Positions 54,282 to 63,277 of a stretch of 64,000 nucleotides of DNA are shown here, one piece after another. The stretch comes from Candidatus Limnocylindrales bacterium (lineage in GTDB: Bacteria; Desulfobacterota; Binatia; UBA1149; CAITLU01). The first letter of the stretch is position 1. Every line of letters starts with the position of its first letter. The stretch spans positions 620,001-684,000 of the forward strand of contig DASPNR010000031.1 in NCBI GenBank assembly GCA_035626395.1, given 5' to 3'. The notes under the pieces are model-generated. The model was given only the letters and a program-made list of their open reading frames with translations, did no database searches and was not told the DNA's origin. Both the position numbers and the translations under genes were made by a program.

Positions 54282-54785
54282 CTACTCGAACACGCCCATT
54301 GCCTTGCCGTGCAACATGATCTGGCCGCGGGCAGGCGAAGCGCTCCTGCCGGACCCGGTGTCAGCGGAGGCTGCAGGCACGGCAGGGGCCCAGTCCAGGA
54401 GCATCGTCATGACCAGCAGGCGTGCGGGGTAGGTGATGTCGACCATCGTCTTTTGGCCGGGCTGTCCGGCTGCGCCCGTGACGACTACCACGGCTCGCTG
54501 CGCGTCGAGGCCGGCCTCCACCATGTAGCCGCGCACGTACTCGACGACCTGCTCGCCCTGCGGCCGTGCGGTCGACTCCGCAATGGCGTAGCGCACACCT
54601 TCGATGGCCGCGCTGCGAACGATGTACTGGGTGAAGATGGCGCTGCCGATCTCGACCAGACCGAAGAGGAACACGCTCATCAGAACAGCCACGACCGCCA
54701 GTGCGACCCGCGGCTGTCGGGGTCGGTCCTGGTGCAGCAGGTAGATCGGCTGCATGGCGGCGTGGTGTCGGTGCGCGTACATCAT
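54282..54785 (-). CDS. TadE-like pseudopilin-type membrane protein
   Basis: A protein of about 167 residues with an N-terminal hydrophobic helix VALAVVAVLMSVFLFGLVEIGSAIF. Its Glu (E45 by this start), followed by IGSAIFTQYIVRSAAIEGVRYAI, matches the TadE/TadG core, in which a prepilin-like helix has a conserved Glu. The C-terminal part is beta-rich. No other tad genes (tadA-D, flp, rcp) are in the window, so this is an isolated member. The start is uncertain (ATG at 54785, 54782 or 54755); the N-terminus before the helix is longer than usual. Confidence 0.6.
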   Translation of the reverse strand: MMYAHRHHAAMQPIYLLHQDRPRQPRVALAVVAVLMSVFLFGLVEIGSAIFTQYIVRSAAIEGVRYAIAESTARPQGEQVVEYVRGYMVEAGLDAQRAVVVVTGAAGQPGQKTMVDITYPARLLVMTMLLDWAPAVPAASADTGSGRSASPARGQIMLHGKAMGVFE

Positions 54786-55339
54786 GCCCGTCCAAGAGCA
54801 ACTCGCGTGCCGCAAAGGAGTCTGCGGCCGGAGCCAGCGAAAACGCGTGCTTACGCCGCAGCCCGATCGCGGGGGCGGTGACGGCCGCCGCCGGCGCCGT
54901 GGTCAAATAGCCTCCGGCGCCGTCCGATGCGGTCATAAGCCACCTTCGAAAGTCCTGAAAACACGGCGCGTTATCTGAGCCGCGGCTCATTTCCGCGCGA
55001 GATTTTCGCTGCCATGGCCGCGCACGGCTCTTCCTGCGGCGCGACAGGCGTGGTGTTATTTACATCGTTGTAGGCCGCGCGTCGGCGGCCGCAGAAGATC
55101 ACAAGCCGCCGCACCGGCGGTTCGAGGGAAGGAATGCCGCCCAGCTCGACCCCGTGCTCTTCCTTCTGGCAACCCTTGGCGCCGTTTGCCGCGGACCGGC
55201 GCTCGCCGCGGCCGTTGCGGCTGCTCTGGCCGCGCCGCCGGCAACCGCGTGCGACCGCGCCTGAGCTCGTCAGCACCGCCCTTCCCGCGTTCTTCGAGAA
55301 TCCGTCCTTCGTCGTGCGCGTGGAGGCCTCGTGCGTCGG
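54786..55339. other. Intergenic sequence before the penicillin-acylase remnant
   Basis: About 550 bases without a supported gene. A short AT-rich stretch (TGTTATTTACATCGTTGTAG near 55053) stands out in the GC-rich background and could be a relic promoter. Confidence 0.3.
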
Positions 55340-55578
55340 TGCTGGCCGGGCGGCGGGGTCGAACTGCTGCGCGACGGCCTCGGCGTTGCGCACGTCTACG
55401 GAGCGACCCGATCCGACTCGCTCGTCGGCGCACGCTACGTCACGCGCGAGGAGGGCTGTTCATGATCGACGTGCTGCGCCACCTTGCGCGCGGCTGCATG
55501 ACCGAGGTGCGCAGGGCGCGCGGCAATGGCGACGGCACGCTCGATGCCGTGCCGGATGGAGAGGCCAGCGTACTGTGA
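55340..55578 (+). pseudogene. Frameshifted N-terminal remnant of a penicillin acylase-family gene
   Basis: Two adjacent reading frames together spell the conserved N-terminus of penicillin/cephalosporin acylases. One frame gives VELLRDGLGVAHVYGATR (from 55358), then SDSLVGARYVTREEG, and hits a TGA at 55463. The next frame continues in register with LFMIDVLRHLARG (from 55456), then CMTEVRRARGNGDG, and ends with a TGA at 55576. Family consensus is of the form RDxxGVPHIYG...GYVTAEDRLFxMDVLRRxARG. The remaining ~600 residues, with the catalytic N-terminal Ser, are absent, because the DUF1329 gene starts 50 bases later. The gene is therefore broken by both a frameshift and a deletion. Confidence 0.7.
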
Positions 55579-55627
55579 GAAGTGCTCGCCCGTTGTCTGC
55601 CGGAGCTTCGTGAGGCAAGATTCGATT

Positions 55628-56920
55628 ATGCAAAACATCAAGGTTTCGTTCTCGGCGCCCGTCGCCGCGTTCCTCCTCCTCGCTTGCTTTGCAACCGTTT
55701 CGACTGCCGCGGTGAAACCCGGCGACAAGATCGACAAGACCAACTCGGAGAAGATCAAGGACCTCGTCTCGCCGGGCGTCAAATGGTGCGTCGACAACGG
55801 GATGGACATGGACATCATCGAGACGCGTCCCATCCCGATGCCGGAGGATTACAAGGCGGCCACCGAGAAGTACTCGGGGCAGGTCAGGCTCAACTCCAAC
55901 AACATGGTGGAAAACTGGGTTGCCGGTAAGCCGTTCCCGGTCATCGATCCCAACGATCCGCAGGCCGCGCAGAAGATCATGTACAACTTCGAGCGCACCC
56001 ACTACTTCACGGAGACGCTGGACCTGAACCTGACCGACGCCGACACCGGCGCGCTCTACATCGACGCCAACGGTCACCGCCATTACAACGTCGAGCGCCA
56101 TTTCGTTCCCGAGTGGCTGCGCGTCTATCGCTTCAACGGTCGCATCAAGCATCCGCCCATCAACATCGAGCCCAACAACGACCAGGTCTTCCAGAAGGCG
56201 GGCCTGTACCCGCTGATCGAGCCGTTCGATCTGAAGGGCGTCGGCGGCATCTCCTTCCGCTATCTGGACCAGACCAAGCACGACGACACGTGGCTTTACC
56301 TTCCGTTCGTGCGCCGCGTGCGCCGCATGTCGACCACGCAGCGCAGCGATGCGCTGTTCGGCCAGGACATCGACGTTGACAGCTTCGGCGGCTACGCCGG
56401 GCAGATCCCGTGGTTTACGTGGAAATTCCTGGGCGAGAAGCCGCTGCTGATGTCGCTGCACGGCCAGCGGCTTCCTCCCGAGCCGTGCAAGAAGGACGGC
56501 GGCATGACGTTCTGCGAGCCGTGGGAGCTGAGGCCGGCGGTGTACGTGGTCGAAGGAAGCAGCAAGTTCCCCGGCTACGCGTATTCGAAGCGCGTCATCT
56601 ACCTCGACAAGGAATCCAACATCATCGGCTACTCCGACCTCTTCGACGCCAATGGCGAGCTGTGGAAGACGGTCATGATCAGCTTTCGCGTCGACAAGAA
56701 GCCGAACCCGAAGGTGAAGTACTCCTACGACGAGGAGCGGATGTTCGCCTACGCGTACTCGGTCATCGACACGCAGCTGATGCACGGCACGCGCGTGGCC
56801 ATCCCCGGCCTTGCATTCCAGCACGAGCCGGGCTGGTACCTCGACCTCGGCCCCGACGCGCCGACCAGCGTGGGCGAGGAGTGGTTCTCCATCGCCGGCC
56901 TCGTCAACGCCGGCCGCTGA
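55628..56920 (+). CDS. DUF1329 outer-membrane-lipoprotein-sorting-like exported protein
   Basis: A 430-residue exported protein with signal peptide (MQNIKVSFSAPVAAFLLLACF to about residue 27). DUF1329 proteins have a LolA/LolB-like half-barrel that can bind lipids; they are frequent near hydrocarbon or steroid degradation and RND-export genes. Typical segments are YLPFVRRVRRMSTTQRSDALFGQDIDVDSFGGY, and the Trp/Tyr-rich IPWFTWKFLGEK after it. The ATG at 55628 precedes the signal peptide. The gene stands alone, followed by a terminator. Confidence 0.88.
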   Translation: MQNIKVSFSAPVAAFLLLACFATVSTAAVKPGDKIDKTNSEKIKDLVSPGVKWCVDNGMDMDIIETRPIPMPEDYKAATEKYSGQVRLNSNNMVENWVAGKPFPVIDPNDPQAAQKIMYNFERTHYFTETLDLNLTDADTGALYIDANGHRHYNVERHFVPEWLRVYRFNGRIKHPPINIEPNNDQVFQKAGLYPLIEPFDLKGVGGISFRYLDQTKHDDTWLYLPFVRRVRRMSTTQRSDALFGQDIDVDSFGGYAGQIPWFTWKFLGEKPLLMSLHGQRLPPEPCKKDGGMTFCEPWELRPAVYVVEGSSKFPGYAYSKRVIYLDKESNIIGYSDLFDANGELWKTVMISFRVDKKPNPKVKYSYDEERMFAYAYSVIDTQLMHGTRVAIPGLAFQHEPGWYLDLGPDAPTSVGEEWFSIAGLVNAGR

Positions 56921-56947
56921 CGAGCGCCGAAACCGATTCGTGTAATG

Positions 56948-56989
56948 AAAGGCCACGCACCTCGTCCCGAGGTTCGTGGCCTTTCTTTT
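56948..56989 (+). terminator. Rho-independent terminator after the DUF1329 gene
   Basis: A 10-bp stem (AAAGGCCACG at 56948-56957, CGTGGCCTTT at 56975-56984) with an inner CCTCG/CGAGG pair, followed by TTTCTTTT. It lies between two convergent genes. Confidence 0.8.
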
Positions 56990-57019
56990 GCGGGCGAGGT
57001 TGGTGTCTCGCAGTGCGGC

Positions 57020-58093
57020 TCAGGCCGCCAGGTAGTGGACGTCGCGGCCGTGGAAGCCGGCCGTTGCAACTTTGCGGGTCTTTCCTCCCGGCCACAACGT
57101 CAGCGTCACTTCGGTCTGGTCGCCGCCCGGCTCCATGCGAAGCCACGCAAGAGGAGCGTCCGTGGTGGCGCGCCGACCTGCGGCCGCAACGTTGGACAGG
57201 AAGCGAGTGCGCGTGTCGTGGTCCAGATACTGGATGACGATGGAGTGGAAGACGACGGTAGCAACGCCGGGCGTTGCATCCAGCAGCTTTCCTCCGATCC
57301 AGTCGGCGCCGTTGGCGCGCTCCACCGTCACCGGAACACGTCGGGCGACTTCGATGGCGGCATCGAGGAGACGGAAGCGGTCGAGCTGATCCGGCCACGC
57401 GAACGAGAGCAGGGTCAGGCGCCCTTCCTCGCTGGTCGGATCGATGGGCTGCAGGTCGCAGCCGGCGCGCTCGACGACGTTTGCCTCGACGTCGAAGGGC
57501 GGGGGCGTCTGGATCCAGCAGTCGCGCAGGATCACGGGCGAGGCCGGGTCGCCCCAGCACGCCGCGCCGGCCTGATATCGGAAGTGATCCCAACGCAGGT
57601 TGAGCCCGCCGCTGGCCCCCATCTCCAGACACCGCAGCGGAAGGCCCGTCTCGCGCGCGACCGTCAGGAAGCCGCAAATAAGCGCGGCAGCGCGGCCGAC
57701 CTCGTTGGTCTGAACGCCGACATTGGCCACCGTCTGCCGCAGCTCGTCCTTGTGATCGAGCGCGTGCAGCCGCAGGAGCGACCATGCGGCGGTCGCGTTG
57801 CCGTCACCGCCGGTGGACGGGTAGTGCCGCGCCAACTCGGGTGCCTTGCCCGAGAGAACGCGCCGGTGGATCGCTCCCATGAATCGCAGCGCCATTGCGC
57901 TGGCCGCCGGCTCGTGCGGGTAGCCGTCGAGGATCTCGGCGATCACGCCTCCGTGTTCGATGTCGTCGGCAATCTTGTCGATCAGCGTGCCGTAGAAAGG
58001 CGAGCCGAGGCTCTTGCAGTACTGCGCCTGCAGGCGAAAGTAGTTCGCGATGTCCTCGCGCGTGTGTGTCGGTGTGTCGCTGGCGTGGTTCAT
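57020..58093 (-). CDS. DUF2332 family protein
   Basis: A 357-residue soluble protein of DUF2332. Family segments include YFRLQAQYCKSLGSPFYGTL at the N-terminus, LEMGASGGLNLRWDHFRY in the middle (a Gly-rich loop like that of SAM-dependent methyltransferases), and VVFHSIVIQYLDHDTR later. A methyltransferase-like role is plausible but unproven. The ATG is at 58093. It follows the TPR gene on the same strand after 72 bases and may be the last gene of that operon. Confidence 0.82.
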   Translation of the reverse strand: MNHASDTPTHTREDIANYFRLQAQYCKSLGSPFYGTLIDKIADDIEHGGVIAEILDGYPHEPAASAMALRFMGAIHRRVLSGKAPELARHYPSTGGDGNATAAWSLLRLHALDHKDELRQTVANVGVQTNEVGRAAALICGFLTVARETGLPLRCLEMGASGGLNLRWDHFRYQAGAACWGDPASPVILRDCWIQTPPPFDVEANVVERAGCDLQPIDPTSEEGRLTLLSFAWPDQLDRFRLLDAAIEVARRVPVTVERANGADWIGGKLLDATPGVATVVFHSIVIQYLDHDTRTRFLSNVAAAGRRATTDAPLAWLRMEPGGDQTEVTLTLWPGGKTRKVATAGFHGRDVHYLAA

Positions 58094-58165
58094 CGGCGAT
58101 CGGAGCGCGAGGTCTACTCCTCGATCAGGAGTCAGGCAAACGCGCAGGCGGCCTCGATGTCGGCG

Positions 58166-60700
58166 CTATGTCTGTGGCGGTGGACACGCCCGCAGCATTC
58201 TGGCGACTTCCAACGCCGGCCCGGAAGTCGCTCCCTGCAGCATCGACGCCGGCACCTTGCGCAGGACCTTGCACGCGCGCTCCTTCTCGCCGAGCGAATC
58301 GGACAGACGCGCCGACTGGTAGTGAGCTTCCAGCCATCCGGCGCGCGTCTCGGGCGAATCGACGATCTCGTCCCATAGCGCGCGAGCCACGGTCGTGTTG
58401 CCCTGCGCTTCCAGGATGCGAGCGGCGCCGGCACGCGCCGAGACCTCCTCCGGCTTCTCTTCGAGCACCGAGCGGTATAGCGCCAGCGCGCGTTCACGCT
58501 GGCCCGCGTTCTCGTTGAGCGAGGCGGCTGTCGAGCGCATGCGCTGACGCACTGCCGGCGTGAGCGTCTCGTCGGCTTGCGGCGAGGCCAGCGCGGCTTC
58601 GGTCAGAAGAAGACAGGCGCGTCGTCCGGCATCGGCGTCGGCGACGTTGCCCTTGGCCTGCTCACGCGCGGTCAGGACGAGCAATCGCGAGGACAGATCG
58701 TCGAGATACACCGGCTCGAGCCTGGCGACCTCGGGACGAGCCGCTTCGGTGGCGGCGAGCTGGAGCCGGCCCAGGCGCGAAGCGGCGGCAAGTCGCAGCC
58801 GCACGATCTGCAGTCGCTGCTCGACGAGCTTCGGATACTTCTCTTCGAATCCTTCCAGATGCGCGAGCGCCTGTTCCCACCGCGGCGGCTGCTCGGTCGC
58901 TTCCATGTAGGCGCTCATCAGCGCCGCGCGCCCGCGAAGGTCCTGCACCGTGCTCTCGCCGAGAGCCGCGGCATCAACTCTGGCGCTCTTGTCGTGGAAA
59001 GCGGCGAGCGCGTCGGTGGCCTTCTTGCGCAGCACCGGATCCGGCGGCGTGTCCTCGGGCAGCTGCTCGAGCTGCTTCACGTACGACTGTGCCGTCGCGA
59101 ACGCCGCGCGGAACTCGAACGACGGATCGCCTTTGACCTTGGCGTAGTGCGCAACCGCTTCGGTCCACTTCTCCTGGCGCTGGCGGATTTCGCCGAGGCG
59201 GAAATGCGCTTCGCCGGCGGCCTTGTGATCGGGAAACGCGGTGACGAACTCCTTGATCGCTTTCTCGTAGCGTTGCTCGCGTTCGGCAGATGCGGCAGTA
59301 TCGGCGGAAGCGTCCGCAGGTGATGCGCCGCCCTTGGCCGCGGCCGCGTCCTTGTCGGCCGCAGTCTTCCCGCCAGCGTTCTTGCCGGCCGCCTTGTCCG
59401 AACCGTCCTTCTCGCTCGCTATGCTGGCGTTGTAGATGGCCTCTTCGGCCTTGAACCGAAGATAGGCCGCGTCGTCGCGATAGTAGGCCTTGCCCTTGTC
59501 GGCCAGCGCCAGATCGAACGCAGCGATCGCGCCGTCGCGATCGTTGGTTCGGAACTTTGCCAGCCCCAGCAGATAGGCGGCTTCGCCGGCATGCTCCCTG
59601 GCCTTCTCGTCCGTCGAGGCGAGCTCCTGTTCCAGGCGCGGCATGGCGTCCTTGTACTTTCCATCCGCGATCATCTTCTTGGTGATGTCCCATTCGGACG
59701 GAGGAGGCGGCGGCGGCGGCGGCTCGGGCGCGGCCTTCGCCGTGCTGCCCCAGACGCCGGGATTGCTCAGGCCCATCTTCAGAATCTGTCCTGCCCGTCC
59801 GGCCAGCGGCCCGCCGGACGCCTGCACGCTCGACAGCAGCGCGGTCGCTTCACTGCGATAGGCATCGCGCACCGATGGACGCGAGGCTGCGGCCATGGCG
59901 AGCGCTCTCGCGCGCGCGATCCTGGCGCGTGGCTGGTCGGCGGCCGAGGCATGATCCAACGCATCCTTGGAAGCTTGGAGAGCGCCGTCGACATTGCCGA
60001 GCTTCAGATAGGCCTCGGCGAGCGCGAGCGCGGCCTTGCGCTTGCGCTCGGGAGGCGCGGCGGGCGACTCCAGGATGAACTCGAAGTCGGCGGCGGCCCA
60101 GTCGGCGTGATCGCTTTCGAGGTAGACGAGGCCGCGCCCGAGGCGGCTCTCGAAGATGATGGGGTTGTTGCCGCTGCCGGTGGCGAATTCGCCGAAGCCG
60201 CTGGCGGCCTCATCGAGGAGGTCCTTGCGCTTCTGGCCGCTGAACGCCTGCGCGCCCCAGTATCGGAGCCAGTTCAGATAGTAGAGCGCCTGCGCCGCCT
60301 GTGCCTGGTGGTCGCGCCACTGCGGCGTCTCGAACAGCGCGTCCATGTCGCCGTCGGCGGCGATGACGGCCTTGCTCATGCCGTCGAGCGCTTTCCGGTG
60401 CGTGTCGTAGATGCGCTCGAGCGGCCCGGCGATGCTCTCGTACTGCGCGGCCGACGGTGGGGCATTGGATTCGAGCAGCGACAGCGCCTGCTTTCCGAGC
60501 TGCTCCACGCTCTGCGCGTCGACAGGAACGGGAAGGAGGTGCAGGACGAGTGCGAGCAGGATCGCGCGCGCGCCGACCCGGCGCCCAAAGCGAGCGGCGC
60601 GGCGGGCGGACGGCAATTGGTGCGGTGCGTGCGCGGCGGGCTCCGGTCGCGTGCGCTGCGCGTGTCCGATGCGCGAACGATCCTGCATGGGACAGCTCAT
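58166..60700 (-). CDS. Exported TPR-repeat protein of the ExbB/ExbD-VWA operon
   Basis: An 844-residue protein. A signal or anchor sequence (ARAILLALVLHLLPVPVDAQ, near 44-63) directs it to the periplasm. TPR-like helical pairs occupy most of the rest (for example AALALAEAYLKLGNVDGALQASKDAL and HFRLGEIRQRQEKWTEAVAHYAKV), with a poly-Pro linker (about 325-335) and an Ala/Lys/Asp-rich low-complexity insert (about 430-470). TPR arrays bind protein partners. The ATG at 60700 overlaps the VWA stop by four bases, so both are made together; a scaffold role for the energised VWA protein is inference. Confidence 0.75.
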   Translation of the reverse strand: MSCPMQDRSRIGHAQRTRPEPAAHAPHQLPSARRAARFGRRVGARAILLALVLHLLPVPVDAQSVEQLGKQALSLLESNAPPSAAQYESIAGPLERIYDTHRKALDGMSKAVIAADGDMDALFETPQWRDHQAQAAQALYYLNWLRYWGAQAFSGQKRKDLLDEAASGFGEFATGSGNNPIIFESRLGRGLVYLESDHADWAAADFEFILESPAAPPERKRKAALALAEAYLKLGNVDGALQASKDALDHASAADQPRARIARARALAMAAASRPSVRDAYRSEATALLSSVQASGGPLAGRAGQILKMGLSNPGVWGSTAKAAPEPPPPPPPPSEWDITKKMIADGKYKDAMPRLEQELASTDEKAREHAGEAAYLLGLAKFRTNDRDGAIAAFDLALADKGKAYYRDDAAYLRFKAEEAIYNASIASEKDGSDKAAGKNAGGKTAADKDAAAAKGGASPADASADTAASAEREQRYEKAIKEFVTAFPDHKAAGEAHFRLGEIRQRQEKWTEAVAHYAKVKGDPSFEFRAAFATAQSYVKQLEQLPEDTPPDPVLRKKATDALAAFHDKSARVDAAALGESTVQDLRGRAALMSAYMEATEQPPRWEQALAHLEGFEEKYPKLVEQRLQIVRLRLAAASRLGRLQLAATEAARPEVARLEPVYLDDLSSRLLVLTAREQAKGNVADADAGRRACLLLTEAALASPQADETLTPAVRQRMRSTAASLNENAGQRERALALYRSVLEEKPEEVSARAGAARILEAQGNTTVARALWDEIVDSPETRAGWLEAHYQSARLSDSLGEKERACKVLRKVPASMLQGATSGPALEVARMLRACPPPQT

Positions 60701-61977
60701 TTCAGGCGTCCCAGAAAGGCTGCCATCTCGACCTGCCAGCGCGAGCCGAAGGTCAGGATCATCACCTGGCGCAGCAGCGACTTCTCTTCGCCGAGGGCGA
60801 CGATCTCGCCGTCGCCGGCCTTGGCGATCTGGCGGTAGGTGCCGGCGACCTCCTTATAGAAGTCGGGCATCGGCGAGGGCTTGTACGGCTCGCCCGGATG
60901 GAAGTGCGCCCACAGCTTGCGCGAGTACTCGTCGTGCAGGCGCGCGCTGACGTCGATCGCGCCGACCGCGCCGTTGCTCTTCTTGAACTCCGCAACGAGC
61001 GAGAGCAGCTCGGGCATCGACTCCGGATGCGGCGGCGAGCTGCCGATCAGGATGATGAAGCGCCGCGCCGTTTTGCGCCAAGTCAGGTCATCGAGCGCCG
61101 ACTGGAATGCCTCCTTGACGGCCTCGTGATAGTCGCCGCCGCCGCCCGAATGAAGCTGGCTGACGAACTTCTGTACCTTGTCGGTGTGGAAGCTGAAGTC
61201 GACCCATTTGGTCGTGTATTCGTCCTTCTTGTCGCGGTAGGCGACCACGGCCACGCGGCTGGCGGGCACCATGCGTTGCAGCTCGCCGATGAACTGCTGC
61301 ATCTCGCTCTTCACGTTGTCGAGCACCGACTCCATGCTGTCGGTCGTATCGACGAGGATGGCCAGATCGATGCCGACCTTGCGAAGGCCTCCGAGCACGT
61401 CGCCGAAGCCGCCGCCGGGACCCGGCGCGCCGCCGGCAAGACCGGAGCCGCCGATGGACAGCGGCACGTTCTCGAGCGTGCCGGGCGAGCTGCCGATGGT
61501 GGGCCCGATGCCGCCGATGCGCGGCATCTCCACCGACCGGACCGATGCGGCAGGCGCCGGCCCTGGGGTGGGCGAGCCGAACGAAGGGCCCGAAACCGAG
61601 CCTGCCGACCGCGTCGGCACGTGCTGCGGCCGAAGCTCACCGGCCAGGTCGCGCAAGGAAGGAAGGCCGGTCTCCAACTCCGATTCGGTGGTGTCGGGAG
61701 CGGGCTCGCGGATCTCGACGTTGATCCTCTGCACCTGCTGCACGACCGCCACACCGATGGTGCCGAGCACCAGCAGCAGGCCGACGTGAATGGCGGCCGA
61801 CAGAAGGAACGCCGTGCCGGTGCGGGCGACCGGAAATGCGTCGGCCAGAGGATCCTCGATTGCCGGTTTGCCGGTGCGGCCGGTGCGGGCTTCGCGCTCG
61901 CCGTGCGGCGGCGACGCGGGGCCATCCTCCTGCGGCTGGCGCGGATCGGGATGCTGTGGGTCTTGCGGCGAGGCCAC
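60697..61977 (-). CDS. VWA-domain protein with TonB-like N-terminal membrane anchor
   Basis: A 426-residue protein. A cytoplasmic Pro-rich N-terminus (1-50) precedes one membrane helix (about 54-80) containing FLLSAAIHVGLLL. S60 and H64 form the SxxxH motif that in TonB contacts ExbB/ExbD. A long Gly/Pro/Ser-rich periplasmic linker (about 95-195) leads to a C-terminal VWA domain with metal site D210-x-T212-x-S214 (LVDTTDSME). TonB's own C-terminal domain is absent. The GTG at 61977 starts four bases after the exbD stop. The combination suggests a proton-motive-force-driven VWA effector, which is inference. Confidence 0.8.
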   Translation of the reverse strand: MASPQDPQHPDPRQPQEDGPASPPHGEREARTGRTGKPAIEDPLADAFPVARTGTAFLLSAAIHVGLLLVLGTIGVAVVQQVQRINVEIREPAPDTTESELETGLPSLRDLAGELRPQHVPTRSAGSVSGPSFGSPTPGPAPAASVRSVEMPRIGGIGPTIGSSPGTLENVPLSIGGSGLAGGAPGPGGGFGDVLGGLRKVGIDLAILVDTTDSMESVLDNVKSEMQQFIGELQRMVPASRVAVVAYRDKKDEYTTKWVDFSFHTDKVQKFVSQLHSGGGGDYHEAVKEAFQSALDDLTWRKTARRFIILIGSSPPHPESMPELLSLVAEFKKSNGAVGAIDVSARLHDEYSRKLWAHFHPGEPYKPSPMPDFYKEVAGTYRQIAKAGDGEIVALGEEKSLLRQVMILTFGSRWQVEMAAFLGRLK

Positions 61978-61981
61978 GTCG

Positions 61982-62404
61982 TTACTGGGCCGGTCGTCCC
62001 CGTTCGGCCGCGATGGCGACCTGCGTGGCGCCGGCGCGCTGCGCCGCAGCCAGGATGCGCACGGCATCGCCCAGCAGGACCTCGCGGTCGCCCTGCAGCA
62101 CCACCGGCATGTCGCCGCGCGTGGCGATGAGGTCGCGCAGGGTGCCCTCGAGCGTCTCGAGCGTCACGAGCGTGTCGTTGACGTAGATCTCCGCCATCGG
62201 CGTCACCGTGACCGTGATCTCGCGCGGCGCCGCCTGGGTGTTGTCGACTTCGGGCAGCATCACCTTGGCGCCGGTGTCGACCATGGCCACGCTGGTGACC
62301 ATGAAGATGATGAGCAGCACCAGGAATATGTCGGTCAGGGGCGTGATGTTGATTTCGGCCATGACGTGGCCGCGGCCCTTGCCGGGCAGTTTGCTAAAGG
62401 CCAT
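61982..62404 (-). CDS. exbD: ExbD/TolR-family proton-channel subunit
   Basis: A 140-residue protein: a short cytoplasmic N-terminus, one transmembrane helix (about 22-44) with the essential Asp D25 in ITPLTDIFLVLLIIFM, and a periplasmic domain (from about 50). With ExbB it forms the stator that turns the proton gradient into motion of a TonB-like partner. The ATG at 62404 lies inside the end of exbB (11-base overlap). Confidence 0.93.
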   Translation of the reverse strand: MAFSKLPGKGRGHVMAEINITPLTDIFLVLLIIFMVTSVAMVDTGAKVMLPEVDNTQAAPREITVTVTPMAEIYVNDTLVTLETLEGTLRDLIATRGDMPVVLQGDREVLLGDAVRILAAAQRAGATQVAIAAERGRPAQ

Positions 62405-63074
62405 GAGGGCCTCCAGCGGTCGCCCGCTGCAGCCGCATCGCGCCGACGATGCGGGAGGTCGCCACGACCAGCGCCGACTCGATGCGATCGAGGCGTACCT
62501 GGAAGTAGTTGTAGAAGATCAGTGCGATGATGGCCACGCCCAGTCCCAGGGCGGTCGCCACGAGCGCCTCGGAGATGCCGCCGGCCACGACGGCAAAGCC
62601 GCCGCTGCCCATCACGGCCATGCTGTGGAAGGCCTTGATGATGCCGACGACGGTTCCGAAAAGTCCGATGAAGGGTGCGCTGGAGGCAACGGTGCCCAAT
62701 ATCCATAGAGGACGCTTGAGCTGCTCGACTTCTTCGAAGCGACGCTCTGCGGCAATGTCTTCGACTTCGTCCAGGCTCAGCACTTCGCTCTGACGAACGA
62801 CTTCGCCCAGCACGCGTCCGGGCGGGCTCTTCTTTTCCTGCTCGACGTGCTCGAGCGCGGCGGCATGGTTGCCGCTGGTCAGGTCGGCATAGACGGTGCG
62901 CGTCAGGTTCGCCGTCTTCTTCACCAGACCGCCCATGGCCCAAAGGCGCTCGGCGATGATGGTGACGTTGAGGATGGACATGAGGACCAGCGGGTAGGTG
63001 GCGATCCAGCCCTGCTGGAACATCTCCCAAAGGCTGAGGTCGGTCGTGGCGGCGGCGGCTGCGGTTGGATCCAC
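62394..63074 (-). CDS. exbB: ExbB/TolQ/MotA-family proton-channel subunit
   Basis: A 226-residue protein with three transmembrane helices (about 22-44, 125-150 and 165-190) and the family segment APFIGLFGTVVGIIKAF plus GGISEALVATALGLGVAI. It pairs with the adjacent ExbD. The GTG at 63074 has AGGAG about nine bases upstream. First gene of the exbB-exbD-VWA-TPR operon; the promoter lies in the ~200-base divergent gap shared with the permease gene. Confidence 0.93.
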   Translation of the reverse strand: MDPTAAAAATTDLSLWEMFQQGWIATYPLVLMSILNVTIIAERLWAMGGLVKKTANLTRTVYADLTSGNHAAALEHVEQEKKSPPGRVLGEVVRQSEVLSLDEVEDIAAERRFEEVEQLKRPLWILGTVASSAPFIGLFGTVVGIIKAFHSMAVMGSGGFAVVAGGISEALVATALGLGVAIIALIFYNYFQVRLDRIESALVVATSRIVGAMRLQRATAGGPHGL

Positions 63075-63277
63075 TGTGATCGGCTCCTGGGTGCTTTGGT
63101 GAAACCCGGTCCACTATATGCCGGCACGCCCCGGAAAGAAGTGGAAACTACCCGTGTGGGTCGCCGTAAACGACGCGGCGTGAGCAACGGGCTCTCGTGC
63201 TGAAGAAGGCTAATGCACATTGAGCCGGTGTCCAGAAATTGCCGGCCTCATCGCGGCATGTTAGAGGCCCTTTCGTC

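Noticed and set aside
55134..55613. A 159-codon plus-strand open frame
   Set aside because: Its composition is Arg/Ala/Ser-rich with no domain, and it runs across the acylase remnant in the wrong frame.
60697..63074. Possible Zorya-type anti-phage system because of an ExbB/MotA-like gene beside other effectors
   Set aside because: Zorya has a MotA-like ZorA with a long tail and an OmpA-domain ZorB plus helicase or nuclease genes. Here the partners are a normal ExbD, a VWA protein and a TPR protein, with no nuclease or helicase.
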